Below, piece by piece: positions 30,001 to 39,576 of a stretch of DNA of 64,000 nucleotides (position 1 is the stretch's first letter; the number at the start of each line of letters is the position of its first letter). The position numbers and the translations under genes are program-made. The notes under the pieces are model-generated. The model made no database searches. It had not been told where the DNA came from and saw only the letters and a list, made by a program, of their open reading frames with translations. The DNA comes from Anthoceros angustus (lineage: Eukaryota > Streptophyta > Anthocerotopsida > Anthocerotales > Anthocerotaceae). The stretch covers positions 62,001-126,000 of the forward strand of contig MU008166.1 of NCBI GenBank assembly GCA_010909165.1, read 5' to 3'.

Positions 30001-32054
30001 ATCCAGGCTCCGAGGTCGAGGGGTCGGGTTGGAGTAAAAATGTGAGGTCCTTGCTTCTGTTACTGTGATCGTCAGAGTGATGTGGGAATCGTTCCATAGC
30101 CGCAGCATGTTGACCTTGTCCAGGAGCAATGGCTGTGACGGCAGGCAACTAGGTCTGGATCCTATGTTCACTGAATAAACCGCCGCCATCGCCAGCCTCT
30201 AGTTGCGGGGATGGAATCTAGGTTTACTCTAGCAGTCTTGCTGAGAAAGGTAACATGTTGCCATGAGTTTGGGTACCGGGTTTTGTTTGAACACAGCTGT
30301 GCAGCAACGTGGAAGTGGTTGCACGCGTCTGATGAAGCTGGTTTATGTGCGAGGAAACGAGCTTCACGAAGACACGGACGCATGTCAAGGGGCTGGAATC
30401 TATGGAAGCCAGTGTCTCGAAAGCACGTTTTATCGTTCGGCCTCCGATTTGAGGGGTGGATGTGAAGCCTCACTTTCCACGGGGTTCTGAGGCGGAGGTG
30501 GTTCATTTACTGCAAACCTAACACAGGCCTGATTTCACCCATTTTGATCGGCTCCCTGACAAAGAGGCTGCCCACCGTGTCAGACAGCATCTCAGGGAAT
30601 GTGACCAGCAGCGACCATGGAAGACAGTGAAACTTTGAACCCGATGGCAAGTGCTGCGACAGTCGCGCAGTGGTGTCAGCACTGCTAGTGAGCCTGCCCG
30701 GTTTCACGAGGTCGTGTAACACGACATCGTGTCTCCAACACGACTCGTGTTTGGAAACATGGAGCCAGAACTTGGAAGCTAGCAATCCGCCTGAGAATAT
30801 TGGCAAGACTGATCTAAAATGGTCACAAATCCTGATAATCAGTTTGGGCTATCCCTCACCAGATTAGAACTCAGGTGACAACCCACCTGGACCTTCTCTG
30901 CAGGCTTCAGATCAGCCTGAGAAGGTTTCACCTGTGATTGAAATTGAAAGGTTTCATCCATGTCCGACCCTCGGGGCCTGTCGGATAAGTCCTCTAAAAG
31001 TTCCATAGCCTGATTCTCTGTCGCTAAAAATACTCGCTCCCGCAGGACACAGGATTGAAGGACACGATGTGCAGCGTCTGGGCAGCCCAAAGACTAGGCG
31101 CAATGTTCCGGGAGCGGGCTCTATGGAACTTGCTCCTGGGCAGTGAGACAAAAAAGCTCAGTGGGTCCAAATTCAGAGCTCACCGTGCATGTGCCACTGC
31201 CTACCCCCTCGCGGATATCACTGGCAAACAATTTCCTCAGCCGGGAAGGGCCAAGGCCCTCTGGGTGACGATCTGGCTACTGTACGGAGTTTGCAGACGA
31301 TTGGTGATGTCTTGTACACTAGTGGTGTCAGTCAAAACTTTGGACATGTTCTTTGATTGACGGCATTGTCGGGCTCGCAATGACTACAGCAAGAGTGCAA
31401 TGCCTAGGGCTTCGCATCCGCCTAGGAGGTTCTTTATGACACTCCAAACAAGCTTAAAACTGGCTCTGAATACAAGGTTCGCAATGCGAGTTTCTCTCCG
31501 AGTTTGGAGTGGAGACTTCTATGTACAGTGCGGATGCCAGGGCACCTGGCATCCTGCCATGTCCAAACCTGGTTGCCAGACCAAGCCACAAAATTCCAGA
31601 GTACAGAAACAACCTTTCCGATATGAGAAGCTAGCCTAGTTGCATCGAGGGCGTCAACGACGAAGGACTATTTGCCTGAGGGCACCCACGACAAACTCTT
31701 ACATCACAGCAAACAACAGCAACACCTGGTCAAAAGATTGATCGGCTTACACTGAATACCATGACTCTGAAGCTCAATCTCCAACCCACATTCGTCCTGC
31801 GAGGTCACTTTGTGATCCAAAGCCGCTGACGTACACCCATCCAGCAGGTGCAGTAGCAGCGTTAGATGAAGATGCGGTTGCAGCTGTCTGAATCGTGGTG
31901 AGCCAGGCAGAAAATTGGCCACCCGGGGTGAAAAGCGAAGAAACATGTGCAGCTGCTACTGCTCACCATATCCCCTTCTCCATTTCCATAAAGGAAAACA
32001 AGAAAGCCTTTCCATCCAGATCTCCATGCCCGAAGATCTCTGTCAAGACAGCCT
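27051..32054. other. Intergenic, no gene recognised
   Basis: About 5 kb without a supported gene. It holds a hexamer run (ctcgca)n near 27833-27860, a tgacc/cctgac tract near 29172-29215, and a decayed direct repeat of the phrase aatccatgagcaagagg (29790, 29893, with a third weak copy near 30000). Several 80-160 codon frames exist but show no recognisable domain and often begin at GTG or TTG. The final part may contain GRAS 3' UTR or a last exon. Confidence 0.4.
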
Positions 32055-34037
32055 TCACTTCAGATTCCGGAAACTTATCTTACCTGCAGTAGGTAGTCTC
32101 ACTGGTTCCCAGGCCGAATAAGCCTGCATAACAGTGTTCTTCCAGCCAAGAAGCATCCACCCACGATCCTCACCAACTGTCCAATTCCTGTGGTAGTCAC
32201 GCAGTAGCTCACTGCTACTGTCAAACCAGCTCTGCTTCATCGGTACACATTGTAGACCAGCATTCGCCAGTCGCCTGTGCCACTGATAATACGCCTCACT
32301 CCGCTCCATTCTTGCCAACCCCTCACAGGCAATGACATTCAGAATAAAACGGCCCAACAGCTCTTGCTCCAAATGCAGTCGTTCTGCTGGAAGGTCGGAC
32401 ATGCAGCTCTCCACGATGTCGAAGTATGCCGCACCATGCGAAAGAACTTCAGGGATCCTGGCCATCAGTAAAGGCGTGTTCAACGCAGCATTCATGATAC
32501 CTGTCACGAAAACCTTAGGCTTCATCCTGGAAATCCTCTCCAGCACAGTCCTTCGGGGATTGGACGCCACAACACTCTCATCCAGCAGATTCCGCAGCCG
32601 ATACATGCAGCACACAGCAAGCACTTCATCCCCCCGGATACCTAGAGAAGAAATCTGCACACTCTCCCACTTGTCCGCAAATCCCTTGAACTGAAAATTG
32701 ATCCCGAGACTGGATGCAACCTGACAAAGCAGGCGTCCAGTCTCCTTGATCTTCTCATCAGGGTTCAAGCCAGGGTGAGGCAACTCTATGCCCGTGATCC
32801 GGACCTTAGGAGGCCCTCCAGGACGGTTGGCAAGAGCCTGCAGCAAGCCAGGCCACTGGCCCCCAGCCATGATCCCATAGTCAATGACATGCACACTGTC
32901 TGCTCCTTCAAACGCCTCCAGAATCACACTGTACGCAAACTGGTAACCCAGCCGAGACTTGGGGTTTCTGGTAGACATAAGCTCATAAACCTTCTGAGAG
33001 AGCAGCGGCATCAGCTGCCCGTTGCTCTGAGCAGTATACAAATCCGCTCCTGTGCCATACAGCTTAGCCAACAAAGCATCCATGACGTAATGCGTGAGTC
33101 TCTGCAGACTGGAGCCATAAGGAGATGCAAACTCCCGCATGTAGCTCGCCAGCCTGGTGGCATTGTGCACATCGTCCTCAAGCACAGCCTTGGCACACTC
33201 CATCACAACGAACTTCACATCATCAAACCCTAAAACCTGAGCAGCAGCATCAGGCATCGTCTTGGCATGCGCAGCATCGTCCTGGCCGTCTCCTGCACGG
33301 TGGCCGTACTCTGGCACCAATTGAATGGGGAACTCATCAGGCGGGAAGGCATCAGCTTGGAGAAGGAGAGGGGAGGAAGGAGACGGCAGGTCGGGCACGC
33401 AGTCATCCGGCGTCTGAGGCAGAGAAGCACTGAGCACGGACGATATCCAATCTTCCACAATCCCGTCCCCAGACGAGGCCCGCACAGAGGGAGAATCACT
33501 GTCAGAGAAATCCAGCCGGGTGGCCACATCCCCGATCATATCCGCGAGTTCATTGTGCATTACTTGGTACGCCAGCAGGCCTGTGACCTCCATTTCATCC
33601 GGGTCCTTCAGCCCCGCCCCGTCCGTAAGCATGTGCTCCAGGTACGCCAGATTCTGCCGCCGCTGCTCCTGCTCGTAGCTCCGATCCTCTTGCCACACAG
33701 GGTCCGTGCTCCCGGAGTTTGTAGGAGAAGGAGAACCCGCGTCCGAGGAGGACGCTCCCACACTCCCTGCCCCGTTCTCATGCAACCTGCTTTCCGAGCC
33801 ATGGCCACTGCCACCCCTACTGCTGCTGCCACTGCCATCGCCATTCCCATTCCCGTGCCCGTTTCCGTTGCCATGCCCGGATCCGGTACTGCTCAGAGCC
33901 CGCTGCAAGGCTAGCTGCAGCTGGGCTGTGAGCGACGCCCGCTCCGGCATCATGCTCAGCTGCCCAGACCTCCCAAGCTCAGACCTTCGACCGTGAACCT
34001 CAGGTTTGCTCGCATCTCCGCTTTTAGCTCCTGACAT
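32055..34037 (-). CDS. GRAS-domain transcriptional regulator (LISCL/SCL14-like)
   Basis: Nuclear plant transcription co-regulator; the ending is closest in style to the LISCL group (SCL9/14/33). The frame runs from ATG 34037 (an upstream TTG at 34040 is not the start) to a stop at 32055, 660 residues. The N-terminal third is disordered with a Gly/Asn/His/Ser-rich tract (about residues 50-90, GHGNGNGHGNGNG). The GRAS domain begins near residue 275 (VVMECAKAVLEDD, first leucine-rich region), followed by the VHIID-type motif HVIDYGIMAGGQWPGLLQAL, ELPHPGLNPDEKIKETGRLL, the PFYRE-type region, RFILNVIACEGLARMERSE, and the SAW motif GWMLLGWKNTVMQAYSAWEP. After SAW the frame runs on for 15 residues past a strong donor (ctgcag/gtaaga at 32084/32083), so the real C-terminus may come from a further exon. 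Single-exon GRAS bodies are normal. Confidence 0.9.
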   Translation of the reverse strand: MSGAKSGDASKPEVHGRRSELGRSGQLSMMPERASLTAQLQLALQRALSSTGSGHGNGNGHGNGNGDGSGSSSRGGSGHGSESRLHENGAGSVGASSSDAGSPSPTNSGSTDPVWQEDRSYEQEQRRQNLAYLEHMLTDGAGLKDPDEMEVTGLLAYQVMHNELADMIGDVATRLDFSDSDSPSVRASSGDGIVEDWISSVLSASLPQTPDDCVPDLPSPSSPLLLQADAFPPDEFPIQLVPEYGHRAGDGQDDAAHAKTMPDAAAQVLGFDDVKFVVMECAKAVLEDDVHNATRLASYMREFASPYGSSLQRLTHYVMDALLAKLYGTGADLYTAQSNGQLMPLLSQKVYELMSTRNPKSRLGYQFAYSVILEAFEGADSVHVIDYGIMAGGQWPGLLQALANRPGGPPKVRITGIELPHPGLNPDEKIKETGRLLCQVASSLGINFQFKGFADKWESVQISSLGIRGDEVLAVCCMYRLRNLLDESVVASNPRRTVLERISRMKPKVFVTGIMNAALNTPLLMARIPEVLSHGAAYFDIVESCMSDLPAERLHLEQELLGRFILNVIACEGLARMERSEAYYQWHRRLANAGLQCVPMKQSWFDSSSELLRDYHRNWTVGEDRGWMLLGWKNTVMQAYSAWEPVRLPTAGKISFRNLK

Positions 34038-34418
34038 CAACCCACCATCAGCTGTCAGTGCTGAGAGCCTGTGGGTCTACAGTTCATGCGTCAACCGCCA
34101 CGACTGCTCATTGGACCATAGAAACGCAGATTCAACTTGCCATGCTCGAACTTGGAGATCTCCCGTGCTGCGCAAGGAACTTTAAACATTTTTGACCTGT
34201 ACGTGTAGATTATTCCACACGGTGTCACTGTACAGCGAGCATCAGATTACGGTGACTTTATAAGAGCGAGAATGAAAATGTATGTGGTTGTCGTTGCACA
34301 TAAGCTTTCCACCAAAAGCGACCATCACCATGTGACATTGAATAAAAGACTGGTCATAGACTACATATACATACATGATCGTGATTTGCGTTGCAGAATG
34401 ATATCAGCAGGACTTGCC

Positions 34419-34470
34419 GGCACATAGTGCCATGCTGCAGGGAAGGCACATAGTGCCATGCTGCAGGGAA
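34419..34470. repeat. Perfect 26-bp tandem repeat containing a hairpin
   Basis: Two exact adjacent copies (34419-34444 and 34445-34470) of a 26-mer. Each starts with ggcacatagtgcc, a 5-bp stem with a 3-base loop. Located 0.38 kb upstream of the GRAS start codon, so in or near its promoter. Confidence 0.9.
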
Positions 34471-36218
34471 GGGCCTCACTGGATGATGAAGAAAAGTGTG
34501 ATCCTGATTCCCCGACAGCACTTTGTCCGCCGACGCCTCGGCATATGCATTGTCCGTGTTGCCATGCAGAATTCTCTAAATAACAAGGAATGGACTGAAT
34601 TTTTGCAGCATCTGTGAAGAAGATTCAGAAGTAACTGATTTCGTTCCTGAGGACTCTGTCTTTCATATGCGAATACCTTCGCCATTCAATATAGACCACT
34701 TTTCGGAAATTGCGAACACAACATTGCGTCCTCACATCTTTCAAGAGGAAATTGAGCACATTACGGCTATTGGAGTACCTCAAGCAATCCTTCGAAATAT
34801 AGTTCTTGTTGCTCTCATGGCATTCCCAAGAAACGATATCTCAGGCTCTCTATATTCTTCTTCCCAATTTCAGCAAACATCTGTTGCCACAAAAATGTGA
34901 AGACCATGCAGTCTATATTTGCTCAATGCAGCACAACTTCCTAGTCCTCCTCATTTTCGGGCTCGGATGCTGCCTACGCTTCACCGGGCTTGGCTCAATC
35001 AAAGACTCTAATATAGGCTTGGACTGGAGGCTTGCCTCGTGGTCAGCTGCACTCGCATCCTCGTTCCTGCTTCCTTCAAATTGATCATCCCCTTCATGCA
35101 CAGCAGTCCCATCAAGAAACAATTGCCGCTGTCTGGTGGCATCTTCTTCCTCCTCGCCAATCCCAGGTGCTGAAGTGTATGATCAAGAGTAGTATCCATA
35201 ATTGTCACCTTCTCCATCTTGCACAACGGCTCATAATATGGGGGCGAGGATGCTGGCTGCAAATCATCCTTACGTGGTAGACTCACCAGTTCGTGTCTAT
35301 CGCTTTTGCCCTAGGCCTCGCACTCGCCCCTGCGACCTGCGAGAGCAAGAATAGGTTGGAGAAGCGCTCTGCATATAGGTAGACCTTGGCACCTCGCAGC
35401 ATCCGTCAAGGTCTTTGTAGGGTAAGCCAAAATTCAAACTCATTGGTCTTGTCCCTGATGGTTTGAACATTCAAACATTTAAACAAGATCAAGGTGGCAA
35501 ATTTGACCCTTTACAGCAGCCGTCGATTGTAACTGCCCAACGTTTGGGTCCAAATAAGCGGCTACAAATGGAACCTAAACCTAACCAAATTCACAGTTAG
35601 TTAACCCGACGTGAAGTATCCAAGTGTTTATCTTGTAGCGGTTCTGCTCCGTTCCGTCCGTCCAGTCGGGGGACTGCCATCCTGTCCTCCCACTTCTCAG
35701 CTGGCAACTTCTCGTTGCTGTCTTCCCGTCAGTAACCTCTTGGTAAGAAAAGAAACGAGGACGAGCTTAAGAGGTCTTATGTTGGTAGCCAGGGGTCAGT
35801 TGTGAGAGTCTGTAGCTCCGGAAGCGCGATCGCGATACTAGCTGAGCGCGGCTCACGATTGTCACTCTCTTCTATGCAATTCAATTCTATTGGAGCAATA
35901 TGTTGCATCATCAAGTGAGCATAGGCCTACATTCTGCACATTGCTGATGCGCGTTTTTGGTGGACTAGGGAACTCTCCACTCATTTGAGCGAATGCATAT
36001 GCATTTAGCTCGAACCTCAGATGAGGGCTGACAATCATGTTATGACTCTTGTTTTGTTTTGCGGCTATAAACCTTAGGCTGCGAGATGGGAGTGACCGGT
36101 GCGCTGACTTAGCTTGGTATGGATGTGCGTTACGATATGTCATTGGAATGCATGTTTGTAGCTTGGATGGCATTGTACAATGCACCACTGGCTGAAACTG
36201 ATGTCATTACGACAGCAG
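34471..36218. other. Intergenic, no gene recognised
   Basis: About 1.7 kb. Short frames on both strands (for example 35008-35286, minus) match no family I recognise. No repeats noted. Confidence 0.4.
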
Positions 36219-37038
36219 CTGTGAACTTTGTCTTCAAAAGGCACTAACTCTAACAATGTCATCATGTCTTTTTAGCAAAGGAGGATTTGTCATATTGAAG
36301 GATGGTTGTTTTATCAACTATTTGGATTATAACTTTCTAACTTTTGGGGCTCCTACATTCCTTCCATTTCCATTCCAACAATTTAGTTTTTAACATGACT
36401 TTTGGTTGATGTTGATCCTAGCTATGACATCATGGGAACAATAGGTAATGGTCGCTCTAGTATCTATCTATAAAGCATATTTCTCCAACTCCAGTGCGCT
36501 TTGAGGATTTTCTTCCACACCACATTGGTGTAGATTGGAGCATATATCTCAGATAGTACATAGAGATTTTTGTGAAATGCATATGAAATAAGTTTTTCAT
36601 TTCTACAAATGATATTTCTAAAGTATCTTATTTTCTTATTATGCATCATATACGCATATATTTTCTTCATCTAAGTAAATGTAATAGAATTATGCAACTC
36701 CAACATGCGAGAATATTCTTTTATTATAAGAGAAACCCGAGACCTAAAACAAGTGATGTTAAATCAAGTGTAGAGGACGAAGCCATTCTTGTATTCCTTA
36801 ACTTCACCGCTTTCTACCTATGTATTAATGCAATTGGGGTCTCTTTGGCACATTTTTGTTCCTTTAAATTGGAAAAGGCTTTCTACCTATGTACCTAAGC
36901 ATATCGAGATCATCTAATCATTATGCTCTATATATGTGAGCATAGGAGACCTAATAGGACCAAAGTATCCTCGTCTCAAAGTATTTTGCGGCTATCCAAG
37001 GCATCGGGCTCCTCTCCGACCTATCTGACTAAGGCAAT

Positions 37039-38330
37039 ATGGCAAATACCATCGCTTTAGAGTCGGTAGCATCCGCCTTCTTATCTTGGCCATCCTATTA
37101 GTGGGGTTTGGAAGTCTAGGAATTCAACAGTATTCCCCGCCTCCCTCCCGGCCACCCTTGCAACACAAACACGCTTGAACTCTCCTCTGCGCCCGGTTTT
37201 CAACCCACAGCAGAGGGAGATCTGCCACCTTCGGAGAGGGATGCGTGCAGGATTGGCTTCACGCAGTAGTAGGAGAATCCTTGCAGGGGTGAGGTAGCAG
37301 TCGCAATCTCAACATGGTGACACCAAGTTGCATACGTAAGGTGGACCCACAAGACGTATTGGCCTCTCAACCCGTCTGAGCTCATCTCCGCACCTCTTCG
37401 GAACCGGGAGCTACCTTGTGGATTTCAGTCGGCACGCCACCAAAGACGTTGTCTTTGATTCTAGATACCGGAGCGACCTTGTGTGGACGCAGCCTGTACC
37501 GTGCCAAGCTGCATGGATCCCTTGTTTGAGCCCGCTGTCATCTTACGCCAATGTTTCTTGCAACGCGCAGCATGTAATCTAGTTCCAGCTCCCTCTGGAC
37601 CATTGGCGTGTGATGATGTGAATCAACGACCTTGCCGATTTGTACCCGGCGATGCTTCTTCCACGTCACGGGGCTCGCCTCGAGGCGGTGACTCTCAAGT
37701 CGCCACCGTCGAGGGAGGTGCGGACTCGGATGTGGAGATCCCTGTAGTCTTTGGGTGTGGGAATTCCAGCAGAAGCTTCGGGATGGCGGCGGTATCCCGG
37801 GTCTCGGGGCCTCTTTCCTTCCGCAGATTGCGGCTCCATACGGACCAAGTTCTCGTATTGCTTGATGGATTTCGAGCCCACCACGACCAAGTCTTTTATC
37901 ATGTTCGGGAAACGGTGTGATGGATCTTGGAGCATAAGGCGTTCGTGGACAAACATCATGTGGAGTACACAAGGTGGTGGAGAACAAGGGGCTCCCACCG
38001 AATATTATGTGCGGATTGTGAATGTTTCGGTGGCGGGGAAGGAGGTTCCCCGCCAGCCCTGCATTCGCCATCAAGACCAATGGGTCCGGTGGGGCGTTCT
38101 TTGACTCGTGTCACCATCACGTACTTTGTGACCGAGGCCTACAATGCCATAATCGGCTGGCGTTTGAGAAAGTCATCGACTATCCCGTTATAATCAGACG
38201 ATTGTGCCTCCTCTGCTCTATGCTTCGAGGCTCGTGGTGATGTGGGAAGCTTGAAATTGCCGCTCGAGCTTGGAATTGAGGGTGGAGCCGCTCGCACCGC
38301 CGAGACCAACTTGTATGTGGAGGTAAAGTA
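37039..38330 (+). pseudogene. Nepenthesin-type aspartic protease, broken (copy 1)
   Basis: Plant A1B pepsin-like proteases are secreted or vacuolar. Fragments in different frames recover the family: a hydrophobic start (LLILAILL), the first active-site region SLILDTG at about 37450-37476, PLFEPA and YANVSCN-like pieces, VFGCGNSSRSFGM, FSYCLMDF, EYYVRIVNVSVAGKEV, and a second active-site region reading FFDS then shifting frame near 38105 where DSG should be. At least five frameshifts break it. Some lesions (near the second DSG) are shared with copy 2 and others are private. Confidence 0.75.
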
Positions 38331-38461
38331 TGGAATCAAGTGCTTAGCTATTCATGCGTGCAGTCGCCTGGCACCAACGCCCCTTGAACCTCATCCAAGA
38401 ATTTTCTTATGGTTCACGATAGTAGCGTAAAGAGGGTTGGTTTTGCAAAAGTCGATTGTGT

Positions 38462-38735
38462 GCCTTTGTAGGCTCTCTTTGCAAGAGCTGATTTTGCTGT
38501 GAGCTTTAGGATATCTCTAATTGCTAGAGTGATTAAGACTATGCAACTCTATAGGCTCTCTCTTTGCAAGAGAGACGTGTCGCTTAGCGTGTTCTTTCTA
38601 TAATTGCAATAGCTGATTGTTCGCTTGTGGGTTTCCTCTTTATAATTGTAAGAGCTGGTATGCGGCTTTGACGTGGCACTCTCTTCAATTGTAATGGTGA
38701 TGGTGCAGCCTTTGTAGGCTCTCTTTAATTGCAAG
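38462..38735. repeat. Array of about seven short palindromes, copy 1
   Basis: Units about 40-47 bp apart, each with a small inverted repeat of the form ctctttaattgcaagag: at about 38473, 38514, 38550, 38596, 38634, 38681 and 38716. Unit sequences differ but the palindrome is kept in most. Lies just 3' of the protease pseudogene in both duplicate copies. Confidence 0.75.
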
Positions 38736-39038
38736 AGCTTTATTTTGCAGCTTATGATGTCTACAAGGCAAGCTTAAGGCTCTACTCGTTTACATTTCCT
38801 TGCAACACGAAATTTAAATCTCCAAGTTTGTGCATAGAAAGTTGAGTATGCCTTTCCTTGGTCCAATGAGCGAACGTGGCAGTGGACGCATCAACTATAG
38901 ACTCACAGGCTCTCATTGAATTGATAGTTGATGGTGGGTCGATGAATCGCTCCAAAGGGAGCAAAACCTTTTCGCTTGGCCAAGTAAAGCTGTTTGTGAC
39001 GAAAAGATCGACTTGAGGATGGTTTTGGATCAGGGATA

Positions 39039-39047
39039 GTTTTGGAT
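39039..39047. repeat. 9-bp target-site duplication, left
   Basis: gttttggat directly outside the left inverted repeat; the same nine bases occur at 43166-43174 directly outside the right one. Confidence 0.8.
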
Positions 39048-39108
39048 GCAGTTCTATCAATCTCCGAAGGCCATTAAGGCCTATCACTCACCGTACCGCA
39101 CGGCCGTG
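39048..39108 (+). repeat. MULE left terminal inverted repeat
   Basis: Pairs base for base with the complement of 43105-43165 across the core ctatcaat, cgaaggccattaaggcct and cgtaccgca. Mismatches are substitutions only over the first 61 bases. Confidence 0.88.
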
Positions 39109-39576
39109 GCAGGCCATGGCCTTTCCGAGATCATGCTATGCACATATGCTACCATGGTTTCAAGCTCGTTCCATCGTACCGTAGCGGTATAGAATGTGAT
39201 CATGGTTACCACCATTCAGGTAGGAAATCTGGGTTAAGGAAATCTTTACCTTCCACACACACATTTTCAAAAGACTTTGTTTCACCGCCTCAGAAGTTGC
39301 TTTGCAAAGCCATCGATCTTCACAATGACCACCGCAATAAGAGAATGTTCCAGCTCGTGTTGTAGCCTTCAATTTGTAACTGCGTTGTGATCTGTGCCAT
39401 CTTAACCCGTATAGATGTGAGCTGTACCTGAAGCTTGCACTTAGAGAATTAAACAGCACTTACATAAATCCTGCAGAGGAAGCCTAGTCGGTGTTTAGGG
39501 GGAAGCTTGTACTTAGAAGCCAATGTGCACTTAACAGCAACATTAGGGAGAATCTTAGACTTAGGATTAGTTTGAA

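Larger units (their letters stand above)
36219..38926. repeat. 2.7-kb duplicated segment, copy 1
   Basis: Collinear with 44008-46702. The shared sequence begins at ctgtgaactttgtcttc and ends at ctctcattgaattgata; flanks differ on both sides. The AT-rich first 0.7 kb is nearly identical between copies, while the GC-richer 36.9-38.7 kb part differs by many 1-6 nt indels. Contains the 3' half of an AT-rich ORF, an aspartic protease pseudogene and a palindrome array. Confidence 0.9.

Noticed and set aside
36464-36670. Conserved minus-strand ORF (also at 44246-44446)
   Set aside because: Conservation is explained by the segment duplication; the start codon differs between copies and no domain is recognised.
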